Assembly (NCBI GenBank): GCA_030263375.1
Contig: SZOV01000008.1
Location: forward strand, 1-57,013
Origin: Deltaproteobacteria bacterium PRO3
GTDB taxonomy: Bacteria; UBA10199; DSSB01
Direction of reading: 5' to 3'
DNA length: 57,013 nt
The stretch's first letter is position 1. Every line of letters begins with the position of its first letter. Positions 36,293-49,845 of this stretch are shown here, one piece after another. Below the pieces are notes generated by a model. It made no database searches. It saw only the letters and a program-made list of their open reading frames with translations, and was not told where the DNA came from. The position numbers and the translations under genes were made by a program.

Positions 36293-36413
36293 TAAGTGTC
36301 TGAGTGCCTGAGTGTCTAAGTGCTTAAGTTTTTTTCGCCGTATCCATGTAAAAAAATAAAATAGGGCGAAAGAAACTTTGACACTCAGGCACTTAGACAC
36401 TTCGACACTTAGA
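36293..36413. repeat. Inverted element of degenerate 8-bp units, copy 2
   Basis: Left arm (36293-36331): units AAGTGTCT, GAGTGCCT, GAGTGTCT, AAGTGCTT. Right arm (36371-36413): GACACTCAGGCACTTAGACAC and similar, the reverse complement of the same units. The interior is short and AT-rich, and GGCGAAAGAAACTTTGACAC matches part of copy 1 at 24.9-25.1 kb. It is inserted between moxR and the DUF58 gene, ending at the moxR stop. Confidence 0.78.
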
Positions 36414-37400
<987 letters not shown>

Positions 37401-37462
37401 GCCGTCCTCCCGTGGAATAGGAATGTCGCTGGGGCTTCAACGAGCCGCCGGGGGCTTGGGGT

Positions 37463-38578
37463 TTAAAACCAACCCTTGGACTTCTTAGATTTTTTTGAGG
37501 CTTTGGTAAAGGAACTTTCCTTAAGCGTTTCGCCGCCTTCCCGCAGGAAGGCCTCGAGCAGCTCGCGCTGCTTGGCGCTTAAGTCCTTCGGGGTCTCGAC
37601 GAAGAGGTGGACGTGGAGATCGCCGCGGCGCTTGTCGCGCAGGCTGGGCATCCCCTTCCCCGCCAGCTTGAGGACGTCGCCGGTCTGGGCCCCCGGCGGG
37701 ATGCGCAGCTTTTCGACGCCCTCGGGGCTGGGGACCTCGATCTCCAACCCTAAGGCCGCCGCGGCCATGGAGATTTTGCTTTGAAAGTGCAGGTCGGCCC
37801 CGTGGCGCTGGAAGCGCTCGTCCTCCTCGACGTGCAAGACGACGTAGAGATCGCCCGGCGGACCGCCGCGCTTGCCCGCCTCACCCTCTCCGCGCAGGCA
37901 GAGCTGGGTGCCGGTGTCGACGCCGGGGGGCACCTTGACGGTCATCTTTTTCGCCTTGGCCACCGTGCCGTGGCCGCGGCACTCGGGGCAGTGCTCTTTG
38001 ACCACCCGGCCCTGCCCTTGGCAGGCGGCGCAGGCGGTGGAGATGGTGAAGAAGCCCTGGGAATGGTAGAGCTGGCCCTTCCCGCCGCAGTGGCGGCAGA
38101 CCATGGGCTCCTGGCCCTTGGGGTAGCCCTGCCCGCCGCAGCGGGCGCACTCTTCCTGGCGCTCGACCTCGATCTTCTTCTCGACGCCGTGAAAGGCCTC
38201 GAGGAAGCCGATCTCGAGGTCGTAGCGGATATCTCGGCCGGCGGCGGGGCCCGTGCGGCTGCGACCGCGGCGGCCGCCCATCCCGAAGAAATCCTCGAAG
38301 ACGTCGGAGAAGTGGCTGAAGATGTCGCCCACGTCCTCGAAGCCGTGGAAGCCCTGATTGCGTAGGCCGGCGTGGCCGTATTGGTCGTAGAGTCCGCGTT
38401 TTTGGGGGTCGCTCAAGACCTCGTAGGCCTCGGAGGCCTCCTTGAACAGCTCCTCGGCCTCGTGGCTGGGGTTGCGGTCGGGGTGGTACTCGAGGGCCTT
38501 TTTACGGTAGGCGGTCTTGATCTCGGTGCTCGAGGCCTCGCGCTGCACGCCCAAAATTTCGTAATAATCCCGCTTCAC
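37463..38578 (-). CDS. dnaJ: Chaperone protein DnaJ
   Basis: The Hsp40 co-chaperone of DnaK, 371 aa. J domain 1-70 with HPDRN (HPD tripeptide), a Gly/Phe-rich segment near 75-115, and four zinc-binding CxxCxGxG repeats (CARCGGQG, CRHCGGKG, CAACQGQG, CPECRGHG). The C-terminal substrate domains have normal length. The tail is Lys/Ser-rich (KASKKSKKSKGWF), an odd but short extension. It is divergent from the unrecognised gene at 38666, beyond which dnaK lies. A 62-bp gap separates it from moxR downstream. Confidence 0.96.
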   Translation of the reverse strand: MKRDYYEILGVQREASSTEIKTAYRKKALEYHPDRNPSHEAEELFKEASEAYEVLSDPQKRGLYDQYGHAGLRNQGFHGFEDVGDIFSHFSDVFEDFFGMGGRRGRSRTGPAAGRDIRYDLEIGFLEAFHGVEKKIEVERQEECARCGGQGYPKGQEPMVCRHCGGKGQLYHSQGFFTISTACAACQGQGRVVKEHCPECRGHGTVAKAKKMTVKVPPGVDTGTQLCLRGEGEAGKRGGPPGDLYVVLHVEEDERFQRHGADLHFQSKISMAAAALGLEIEVPSPEGVEKLRIPPGAQTGDVLKLAGKGMPSLRDKRRGDLHVHLFVETPKDLSAKQRELLEAFLREGGETLKESSFTKASKKSKKSKGWF

Positions 38579-38665
38579 GATTTGACCTTTGCCAAAAGCC
38601 TCGGAGGTAGATAATCATTATTTTGGGATTGTCAATGCGGATCGGACAGATATCCCCTAAGAATC

Positions 38666-39403
38666 ATGGAACTTTTAGACTACGTCTGGAAAAAATTGAC
38701 CCCCGAGGAAGAGGAAGGCGTCCGAAGCGCCTCCGAGGCCCTCATCGCCGACGTTTATCAGCAAGGCTTCATCGACGCCCGCCGCTTTTCGCTCAACCAA
38801 TGGAAGGGTGCCTGCCAAAAGTTTGCCAGGGGCAAGGGGCTCTACCGTTTCAAACGGGCGGATCTCGACTCCCTGAAGCCCTACTTCTTCCAGGCCCAGA
38901 TCAAGAAGCCCTTCGACCCGCGGCGCCTCAAGGACGGCCCCCGGCCCTTGGCCTGGACCGGGGAGCTGTATCAAAAGGTGTTGCGCTTCGAGACCAACCT
39001 GACCCTCGAGGCCTGGCGGCAGATCGTCAACGCCCAGATATTGCCCAGATTCAAAAAAGGGGAAGAGCTGCTTTACAACGCGGCCTTCAAGGCCCTGCTC
39101 GAGGCGGTGTTGGACAAGCACGCCTCGCCCCTGCGCCGCTTGGAGCTCTGGTATCACTTTCAGCGCGAGGCCGAGGCCGCCGCCGAGGCGAAACCCGAGG
39201 GCGCCGCCGCGCCCGCCCCCAAACCCGCGGCCCCCGTCGTCATTAGGGACTCCTTCGTGGCCAAGCCCGACGAGAGCGTCAAGCGCACCGCCATCGACAA
39301 GCTGTATTTCCACCACGGCGAGACCCCCAAGGGAGACGACCAGGAAAACCTCGATTTTTTGGACGAGCTGGCCAAGCTGGGCGACGAGGAAGAGCTCCCC
39401 TGA
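38666..39403 (+). CDS. Unrecognised soluble protein between dnaJ and dnaK
   Basis: A 245-aa protein without signal peptide or membrane helix. Residues 1-160 are mainly helical and aromatic-rich (WKKLTPEEEEGVRSASEAL, FDPRRLKDGPRPLAWTGELY, ELWYHFQREAEAAAE). An Ala/Pro/Lys-rich linker follows (about 168-190), then an acidic C-terminus with FLDELAKLGDEEELP. I recognise no family. The location suggests a link to the chaperone system, but this is inference only. It could be a lineage-specific protein with its own promoter. Confidence 0.7.
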   Translation: MELLDYVWKKLTPEEEEGVRSASEALIADVYQQGFIDARRFSLNQWKGACQKFARGKGLYRFKRADLDSLKPYFFQAQIKKPFDPRRLKDGPRPLAWTGELYQKVLRFETNLTLEAWRQIVNAQILPRFKKGEELLYNAAFKALLEAVLDKHASPLRRLELWYHFQREAEAAAEAKPEGAAAPAPKPAAPVVIRDSFVAKPDESVKRTAIDKLYFHHGETPKGDDQENLDFLDELAKLGDEEELP

Positions 39404-39432
39404 AATTCCACGATATTTTCGGGGTGTAAGCC

Positions 39433-39462
39433 TTGACATCCCGGCGGAGGGACTTATATCTC
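39433..39462 (+). promoter_or_regulatory. Candidate sigma-70-type promoter of dnaK
   Basis: TTGACA (39433-39438) is followed by TATATC at 39455-39460 (16-nt spacer) or TATCTC at 39457-39462 (18-nt spacer). It lies about 95 nt before the dnaK ATG in the only intergenic space. I see no CIRCE-like inverted repeat, so HrcA control is not supported; sigma-32-type elements were not recognised either. Confidence 0.5.
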
Positions 39463-39555
39463 GCTTAGGATTTTTGGGAGACCTTCCTAAGGCATTGAAT
39501 TATACTCGAAAAAATCTCGGAGGCTCCCTACCCCACGAAAGGAATTCATTCGATT

Positions 39556-41484
<1,929 letters not shown>

Positions 41485-41528
41485 GGCCTCGGGCGGCTTG
41501 TGAGAATGATTCTCCGTTCCTAAAGATT

Positions 41529-41564
41529 ACGGGGCGTCGCTACGACGGCGCCCCGTTTTTTTTT
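41529..41564 (+). terminator. Intrinsic terminator of dnaK
   Basis: ACGGGGCG...CGCCCCGT forms a GC-rich stem with internal symmetry (GTCG/CGAC) and is followed by nine T residues (about 41556-41564). It starts 45 nt after the dnaK stop. Confidence 0.85.
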
Positions 41565-41770
41565 GCCCAAAATCCGCAATGCCCCTGGGGCCGAGCCCTT
41601 GCAGGTCGCAAGGCCCGGCCCTAAGCTGTGTTTCGAAGGCCCTGGCGCGGCGCTGAAGGGTTTGTCCGGTTTCCGGCCCCGCCTTCGCGCGAAGCGGTGA
41701 AATTTTATTTGTTTTTTCCAATACTCCTGCGCTATGGGCAGGCTGCGTTTCGTTGGGAAAGGAGTATCTT
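41565..41770. other. Leader region of sdhC, no gene seen
   Basis: The 5' half is GC-rich with small inverted repeats (CCGCTTCGCGCGAAGGCGG on the minus strand near 41682-41700). The 3' half is T-rich and ends in AAAGGAG before the TTG start of sdhC. No well-spaced promoter stands out. A minus-strand open frame across it (41527-41877) is not supported. Confidence 0.4.
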
Positions 41771-42441
41771 TTGAATTGGCTTATAAAGGCCCTGGGCTCC
41801 TCGATCGGCCGGAAATTCGTGATGGGCCTGACGGGGCTCCTGCTCATCGGCTTCGTGATCGTCCACCTCGCCGGCAATCTCCTCCTCTACGTCGGAATCG
41901 AAGACTACAATAACTACGCCCACGCCCTGCATTCCAAGCCCGGCCTCGTCCTGGTCGCCGAGCTCGGCCTGCTGGCCCTCTTCCTGGCCCACATCCTCAT
42001 CGCCGTCGGCATCACCCGCGAAAACCGTGCGGCGCGCCCCGAGGGCTACCAGATGCGCCGCTCCAAACAGGATCGCACGGCGGCCACGCCCTCCGCGCTG
42101 ATGTTTGTCTCCGGCGCCATCCTCCTGGGCTTCATCCTCCTGCACCTGGCCGACTTTCGCTTTCACCTGCGCAACCCGGGCCCTGACGGCGAAGAGCCTT
42201 TCGCCAAGGCCCTGCGGCTGCTGCAAGACCCCGTCTCGGCCGGCGTCTACTTCGTCGGCAGCCTCTTCCTGGGCTGGCACCTGCTCCACGGCTTTCAGAG
42301 CGTCTTCCAGACCTTCGGTTGGAACCACCCCAAATACACCCCGCTGATCAAAAAAGTCGGCGTCGTCTTGGCGGTCGTCCTCGCCCTGGGCTTCGCCTCC
42401 TTCCCGGTTTGGGCCATGCTTAAGAAATACGGAGTGCAGCT

Positions 42442-42445
<4 letters not shown>
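41771..42445 (+). CDS. sdhC: Succinate dehydrogenase/fumarate reductase cytochrome b subunit
   Basis: The membrane anchor, 224 aa from TTG 41771, which has AAAGGAG exactly 6 nt upstream; a start at 41753 would put the Shine-Dalgarno inside the gene. Five helices are visible, with histidines in [30 protein letters not shown] and GWHLLHGFQ as candidate ligands for two hemes. This is the single-subunit cytochrome b558 type (Bacillus, Wolinella, Geobacter). sdhA overlaps the stop as ATGA. Confidence 0.92.
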
Positions 42446-45144
<2,699 letters not shown>

Positions 45145-45154
45145 GCCCTCCCCT

Positions 45155-45228
45155 CCTCCAATTTCCAATTTCGCATGCGAATTTCGGGCAGCGGACCGCA
45201 TTCGAAATTCGAATTTCGAAATTCGAGG
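45155..45228. repeat. AT-rich palindrome with GCATGC centre, copy 2 (rearranged)
   Basis: Begins CCTCCAATTTCCAATTTCGC, has GCATGC in the first half, then a GC-rich insert (GGGCAGCGGACCGC) followed by repeated TTCGAAATTCGAATTTCG and ends in CGAGG. It is the same family as 12764-12805, with duplication or insertion inside. It lies downstream of sdhB. Confidence 0.65.
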
Positions 45229-45229
45229 T

Positions 45230-45255
45230 AAAAAAAAGGGAACCCGAAGGTTCCC
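45230..45255 (-). terminator. Intrinsic terminator of the SCP2-domain gene
   Basis: On the minus strand GGGAACC-TTCG-GGTTCCC (45255-45238) makes a 7-bp stem with a UUCG tetraloop, followed by eight U residues (45237-45230). It begins 25 nt after the stop of the SCP2-domain gene. Confidence 0.88.
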
Positions 45256-45279
45256 TTAGAAATCCGCAAAATTTGATAT

Positions 45280-45606
45280 CTAGCCGAGGATGGCTCCCAG
45301 CTTCAAGGCCAGGCCCATGTCTCCGCCCACCTTCAGCTTGCCGGTCATGAACGCCATCTGGGGATTGAGCTTGCCATCGATGATGTCGGAGAAATCGGCC
45401 GCCGCCACCGTCACGGTGCACTTGGCGTTGCCGGTGGAGCCGGCCACGACCTTCTTGTCGGGCCCGGAGAGGTCGATCGACCAGACCCCGCCGCCGTCGC
45501 CCGTGATGTTGAACTCGTAGATCGCGGTGTTGCCGGCGATCTTGGCCTCGTTGGCCTTCAGTTTTTCGGGAATTTTTTGCTCGAAGATTTCTTTCGGGGT
45601 CGACAT
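45280..45606 (-). CDS. SCP2 sterol-binding domain protein
   Basis: A 108-aa stand-alone SCP2-type lipid-binding domain: beta-strands IYEFNITGDGGGVWSIDL (29-46), KCTVTVAAADFSDIIDGKLNPQMAFMTGKLKVGGD (62-96) and a final helix. These domains bind acyl lipids in a hydrophobic tunnel; the acyl-CoA synthetase gene three genes upstream on the same strand may be related in function. It has its own terminator. Starts with ATG and GAAGGAG about 5 nt upstream. Confidence 0.92.
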   Translation of the reverse strand: MSTPKEIFEQKIPEKLKANEAKIAGNTAIYEFNITGDGGGVWSIDLSGPDKKVVAGSTGNAKCTVTVAAADFSDIIDGKLNPQMAFMTGKLKVGGDMGLALKLGAILG

Positions 45607-45623
45607 TTCGTCTCCTTCAATCG

Positions 45624-46007
45624 TTAGAGTATTTTTACCAAGTGAAGTCCGGATTTATAGAGCCATTGTCCCAAAGCCAGGACTCCAAACAAAGAGCTGA
45701 TCCAACGGCTGCCCCCGGCGCTGTACCAGAGGGGCCGGCGGCCGGCCCGGGCGGTGTAAAACCGATCCGCGGCCAAGACGGCCAAATATAGGGCGATCAC
45801 CGGCGCCAGGGCGTTCAGCTGAAAGACTTGGCGCCAGTGACCATGAAACATCTCCAGAAAGGCCCGGCTTAAGCCGCAGCCGGGGCAATCCCAGCCGGTG
45901 GCCTCGCGGATCATGCAGAGCGGCAGCCCCTCGATCCAAGCCAAGGGTACCAGCGCCGCGCCCGCAAACAAGAGCGCGACGAAAGCTATCGCCCCGAGAC
46001 CTCTCAT
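45624..46007 (-). CDS. DUF2752 membrane protein
   Basis: A 127-aa protein with about three hydrophobic helices (5-25, 60-80, 103-118). The DUF2752 signature DCPGCGLSRAF (40-50) follows a short loop with C31. Function unknown; the two cysteines in CPGC could be redox active or bind metal. It lies between the SCP2 and DUF4870-like genes on the same strand, with 12-17-bp gaps. Confidence 0.88.
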   Translation of the reverse strand: MRGLGAIAFVALLFAGAALVPLAWIEGLPLCMIREATGWDCPGCGLSRAFLEMFHGHWRQVFQLNALAPVIALYLAVLAADRFYTARAGRRPLWYSAGGSRWISSLFGVLALGQWLYKSGLHLVKIL

Positions 46008-46019
46008 GGATGGCTCAAA

Positions 46020-46400
46020 TTACTTGTTGGCCTGCTGCTCGGCCATCGGTCCGATGACCGGGATCAGCCAGCGCTGGCCCTGGTAGGCCTTGATCATCGC
46101 GATCAGCCAGATGACGAAGAGGCCGATATAGACCACGATGCTCAGGATGCCGCTGACGATGCCGACATAGGGGATGAAGGCCAGGACCATGAACACGATC
46201 CAGGAGGCGAAATATGCGCCGCCCAGGAAGATCGCCTGCCAGGCGTGGAACTTGATGTCCTTGTTGTCCTTCTCGATGATCAGGAAGATGATCCCGGTCA
46301 CGAAGGTGCAAAGGTAGCAGAGCATCGACGCGATGTTGGGCGCCAATCCGCTGCCGCCCGAGCTTCCGCCGGTGTTTTGAGGTTGGGCTTGTTGTTCCAC
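46020..46400 (-). CDS. DUF4870-like membrane protein
   Basis: A 126-aa membrane protein: a polar Gln/Gly/Ser N-terminus (1-18), then three helices (about 25-42, 58-78, 82-108). FLIIEKDNKDIKFHAWQAIFLG is the typical DUF4870/TM2-related loop. Found widely without a known role. Located between the DUF2752 and acyl-CoA synthetase genes on the same strand. Confidence 0.82.
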   Translation of the reverse strand: MEQQAQPQNTGGSSGGSGLAPNIASMLCYLCTFVTGIIFLIIEKDNKDIKFHAWQAIFLGGAYFASWIVFMVLAFIPYVGIVSGILSIVVYIGLFVIWLIAMIKAYQGQRWLIPVIGPMAEQQANK

Positions 46401-46430
46401 GGTTTCCTCCTATGTTTGGGATAAAATCGC

Positions 46431-48209
46431 TCAGTCGCTGTACAGGCTGTCGAACAGGTCGCGGTAACGCTCGTTGATCACCTTGCGCTTGACCTTGAGG
46501 GTCGGGGTCAGCTCGCCGGTCTCGATGGAGAAGTCCTTGTCGAGGATGGCGAAACGCTTGATGGTTTCGTACTTGGGCAGCTCGTGGTTGATCTCGTCGA
46601 CGACCTTCTTCACCCAGTCGTAGATCTTGGGTTCTTGGACCAGTTGCGAATAATTTTCGAAGGGGATGCCCATCTCCTTGGCCTTGGCCTTCACTTCGTC
46701 GGGGTTGAGCGTCACGACGGCCGTCAGGTACTTGCGGCGGTCGCCGTGCACCACCACCTGGCTGAAGATGGGCTTGCTCTTCATGAGGTTTTCGATGTTT
46801 TGCGGGGCGACGTTTTTGCCGCCAGCCGTGACGATGATGTCTTTCTTGCGGTCGGTGATGCGCAGCATCCCCTGCTCGTCAAACTCGCCGATGTCGCCGG
46901 TGTGGAACCAGCCGTCCGGCTCGAGGGCCTCGGCCGTCGCCTTGGGGTTGTTCCAATAGCCCTTGAAGATCATCGGCCCGCGCACCAGGATCTCGCCGTC
47001 GGGGGCGATCTTTTCTTCGATATATGGGAGCGGCTTGCCGACGAAGCCGAAGCGCATCAGGTTGGGCAGATTGAGATTGACCGCCGCGGTGGTCTCGGTG
47101 AGGCCGTAGCCCTCGAGGATGAGGATGTCCGCCGCGTGGAAAAACTCGGCGATGTCCTTGGAAAGCGGCGCGCCGCCCGAGACGAAGAATCGAATTCGCC
47201 CGCCCAGCTTTTTGTGCAGCTTGGAGAAGACGAGCTTGCTGGCCACGGAATAGCGCAGCTTCAGCCCCGAGGGCAGCGGTTTTCCTTTGAGCACGTAATC
47301 GGAGCGCTCTTTGCCGACCTCGAGCGCCCAATAGAAGATATTGCGCTTGAAGCCGGAGCCGCTTTCGACGTCGTTCATCACCTTCGTGTAGATCTTCTCG
47401 AAGATGCGCGGCACGCTGACCATGAAGTGCGGCTTGATCTCGCCGATGTCCTCGAGGAGCTTCTCGATGCTCTCGGCGTAGGCGTGTGTGAAGCCGACCT
47501 TCAGCTGGAAGAATTGAATGACCCTCGCGAGGATGTGCGCCAAGGGCAGAAACATCAGGCTCACGTCGTTGGGGTCGATCGGGAAGGATTTCTCGGCCGC
47601 GTCCACCTCGTAGGCGATATTGCCGTGGGTGAGCATGACGCCCTTGGGGGGGCCGGTCGTACCGGAGGTGTAGACCAGGGTGGCCAGCTGGTCGAGCTCG
47701 ATCTGACGAATGCGCACGCCGAAGTCGCTCTCGACGCCCTCGGCCAGGGCCTTGAACTCGTCGAAGGTCATGAGGCCGTCGCCCATCACCTTCCCGTCGA
47801 GCAAAATTATTTTTTGGAGGCCGTTGTGGAGGTTGGCCTTCACCTTGAGGACCTTCTCGAGCTGCGTGGAATTTTCGGCGAAGACGGCCTTGGCGCCGCT
47901 GTCGTTGAGGATGTGTTGGATCTCTTCGGAGACCGAGCTGTGATAGATGGGAACCGTCACCGCGCCCAGCGAGAGGATGGACATGTCGAGCAGGGTCCAT
48001 TCGTAGCGGGTGTTGGAGAGCAGCGCCACCCGGTCGCCGCTTTGGATGCCCAGCTTTTTGAGCCCTTCCGACAGGTGCTTGATTTGAGCGAGGGTCTGCG
48101 TCCAGCTGAGCGAGCGCCAGATGCCGCCCTGTTTGAAGCGGAGACAGGCCTCCTCGCCTCGACGCTCCGCGGTGTCCTGGAATAATCTAAGGATATTCTC
48201 GGGTTTCAT
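46431..48209 (-). CDS. Long-chain acyl-CoA synthetase (AMP-forming)
   Basis: A 592-aa adenylate-forming enzyme that activates fatty acids. The P-loop is LVYTSGTTGPPKGVMLTHGN; GYGLTETTAAVNLN (A5), WFHTGDIGEFDEQGML (A7-A8) and DRKKDIIVTAGGKNVAPQNIE (A8-A10) are intact. It belongs to the FAA1/long-chain (LACS) branch judged by ALLSNTRYEWTLLDMSILSLGAVTVPIYHSS. Shares a strand with three small membrane or lipid-binding genes downstream. Chain-length preference unknown. Confidence 0.94.
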   Translation of the reverse strand: MKPENILRLFQDTAERRGEEACLRFKQGGIWRSLSWTQTLAQIKHLSEGLKKLGIQSGDRVALLSNTRYEWTLLDMSILSLGAVTVPIYHSSVSEEIQHILNDSGAKAVFAENSTQLEKVLKVKANLHNGLQKIILLDGKVMGDGLMTFDEFKALAEGVESDFGVRIRQIELDQLATLVYTSGTTGPPKGVMLTHGNIAYEVDAAEKSFPIDPNDVSLMFLPLAHILARVIQFFQLKVGFTHAYAESIEKLLEDIGEIKPHFMVSVPRIFEKIYTKVMNDVESGSGFKRNIFYWALEVGKERSDYVLKGKPLPSGLKLRYSVASKLVFSKLHKKLGGRIRFFVSGGAPLSKDIAEFFHAADILILEGYGLTETTAAVNLNLPNLMRFGFVGKPLPYIEEKIAPDGEILVRGPMIFKGYWNNPKATAEALEPDGWFHTGDIGEFDEQGMLRITDRKKDIIVTAGGKNVAPQNIENLMKSKPIFSQVVVHGDRRKYLTAVVTLNPDEVKAKAKEMGIPFENYSQLVQEPKIYDWVKKVVDEINHELPKYETIKRFAILDKDFSIETGELTPTLKVKRKVINERYRDLFDSLYSD

Positions 48210-48246
48210 ATTCCCCTCGGTTTATAAAGACAAGCCCCTGTCTTGT

Positions 48247-48774
48247 CTAGGGTTTTGTCGACCGCCGGCGCTCGATCCAGGGGAGGTTTCGGTAGAGGCC
48301 GTCGAGGTCCATGCCATATCCGATCACATAGTCGTCGGGGACCTCAAATCCAAGGTAATCCAAAGCCAGCCCGGAGGGCGAGCCGCGTTTCTTGAGTAGG
48401 CTGCAGAAGCGCACCGAGGCCGCCCCCTTGCTCAGCAGGTGAGGCAGGATGAACTGGAGGGTCTTGCCGGTGTCGACGACGTCCTCCAGGACCAGGACGT
48501 GCTGCCCCGCGATGGGCTGAGTGAGGTCAAACTCGAGGCGCAGGTCGCCCGAGGTCCCCTCCCGGGTGTAGCTGGAGATGCGCAGAAAGTCGCAACGCAA
48601 GGGCATCCGCAGCCGGCGGATCAGGTCGGCCATGAACAAGACGGCCCCCTTCAAGACGCCGATGACGACCAGCTCTTTCCCCTGGTAGTCCCGATTGATC
48701 GCCTCGGCGAGGCGGGCGACCCCGGCGGCGATCTCGTCTTCGCTGAGCAGGATATCTTCGGATGTTGGCGGCAT
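48247..48774 (-). CDS. hpt: Hypoxanthine phosphoribosyltransferase
   Basis: Purine salvage enzyme of 175 aa. The PRPP motif is [31 protein letters not shown], the flexible-loop [12 protein letters not shown] and the base-contacting VGYGMD-like [10 protein letters not shown] are all present. Length is typical of bacterial Hpt. It precedes the acyl-CoA synthetase gene on the same strand and is divergent from the exported orphan gene at 48882. Confidence 0.95.
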   Translation of the reverse strand: MPPTSEDILLSEDEIAAGVARLAEAINRDYQGKELVVIGVLKGAVLFMADLIRRLRMPLRCDFLRISSYTREGTSGDLRLEFDLTQPIAGQHVLVLEDVVDTGKTLQFILPHLLSKGAASVRFCSLLKKRGSPSGLALDYLGFEVPDDYVIGYGMDLDGLYRNLPWIERRRSTKP

Positions 48775-48881
48775 AGGTCCTTTGGAAAGATTTGCCTCGA
48801 GTCAAAGATTTCTTCAATTCCTATTTTAATAAATCGGGAAAATAGCTTGAATCGGAAGGGTAAAAGACGGACAAGGAAGCC

Positions 48882-49526
48882 GTGTCTTTTCGCGGATTAT
48901 TTTCAGGAGGCCTCTCTCCACCGGCAGTCCGGGGTCTTTTGGCCCTCCTCTGTTCCCTGGCGGGTTTTGCGGGGGTCGTGATGGCTCAGAGCACCTCTCT
49001 ATCCGAAAAGGTCAACGCCCTGGCGGCGAAAGAGTGGCGCACAGTCGCCCCGCCGGCTCTTCCTTCCGGAGAACCGCGGTTCTGGAACTTCCAATCCAGC
49101 CCTCCCCTGCCCTGCGCTTGGCCCGCCCAAGGCTCGGGAAAGGTCTGCTATTACCTCTACGCGCAGGCGACGGATCCGCGCCTGGCCGACGGGGTTCGAG
49201 TCGCCGCGCCCTGGGCCAAGGCGGTCGCGGATCTGCGGCTTCCCTCGCCGGAGCCCCGGATCGAGATGCTGGGAATGCGTTTGGAAGAGTTGGGGATCCA
49301 GGGCCATAGGCCGCTAAGCGGAGGGGAGCTCGCCATCGTTAAAACGGGGGACGCGGCCAAGGGCGGCCTGGAGGCCTGGGTGGCCGGTCGCCCCGGGCTC
49401 TCGCCGGGGTCTCTCGCCGAGATAAAGACCTATTATTGTCAGTGGAAGCGAAACAACGGCGTGATCGCCGCCGCGCTGGCGCCGCAGCAGGCGGAATTTT
49501 TCGCTTGGCTGGCCTGCGGGGATTAG
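48882..49526 (+). CDS. Exported protein of unknown function
   Basis: A 214-aa protein. The hydrophobic segment VRGLLALLCSLAGFAGVVMAQ (17-37) with cleavage near AQ is a signal peptide. The mature part has four cysteines (CAWPAQGSGKVC, one in YYCQW, one near the C-terminus in LACGD) that could form disulfides, fitting the VKOR-DsbA system. I recognise no domain. The start is GTG 48882 with AAGGA about 6 nt upstream. It ends shortly before tRNA-Leu. Confidence 0.68.
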   Translation: MSFRGLFSGGLSPPAVRGLLALLCSLAGFAGVVMAQSTSLSEKVNALAAKEWRTVAPPALPSGEPRFWNFQSSPPLPCAWPAQGSGKVCYYLYAQATDPRLADGVRVAAPWAKAVADLRLPSPEPRIEMLGMRLEELGIQGHRPLSGGELAIVKTGDAAKGGLEAWVAGRPGLSPGSLAEIKTYYCQWKRNNGVIAAALAPQQAEFFAWLACGD

Positions 49527-49536
49527 CTGGACAATA

Positions 49537-49622
49537 TGCCCGGGGCCGGAATCGAACCGGCACGGCCCTTTCGGACCTCAGGATTTTAAGTCCTGTGCGT
49601 CTACCAATTCCGCCACCCGGGC
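49537..49622 (-). tRNA. tRNA-Leu (UAA)
   Basis: The minus strand gives a class II tRNA: acceptor GCCCGGG/CCCGGGC, D-arm GGTGGCGGAATTGGTAGACGC, anticodon stem CAGGA/TCCTG enclosing CTTAAAA (anticodon TAA), a long variable arm (GGTCCGAAAGGGCC) and T-arm GGTTCGATTCC. The discriminator is A. CCA is not encoded. Confidence 0.96.
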
Positions 49623-49684
49623 TTTAATGAAAATATACCCCAACCGATGGGGGTTGAAGGGGGAGGATGGAATCCGCCCCCTGA

Positions 49685-49721
49685 GCTTTAGCCCGCTCGA
49701 ATTTACTTCGAGCGAGCGAAT
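49685..49721. repeat. 37-nt palindromic repeat, tRNA-associated, copy 2
   Basis: GCTTTAGCCCGCTCGAATT-T-ACTTCGAGCG and on to GCGAAT; about 35 of 37 positions match the reverse complement of 12506-12542. Its CGAAT end lies 2 nt from the tRNA-Cys 3' end. Next to the other end is GGAATCCGCCCCC, which loosely resembles a tRNA T-arm. Confidence 0.7.
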
Positions 49722-49723
49722 AG

Positions 49724-49795
<72 letters not shown>

Positions 49796-49845
49796 GGATT
49801 GTAAAATCGCGACAGCACTTACTGTTTCGCCCTGCGGAAAACAAC

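Noticed and set aside
39404-39555. CIRCE (HrcA operator) upstream of dnaK
   Set aside because: I looked for the TTAGCACTC/GAGTGCTAA inverted repeat and did not find it.
46584-48185. 533-codon open frame antisense to the acyl-CoA synthetase
   Set aside because: No domain; the synthetase motifs are intact on the minus strand.
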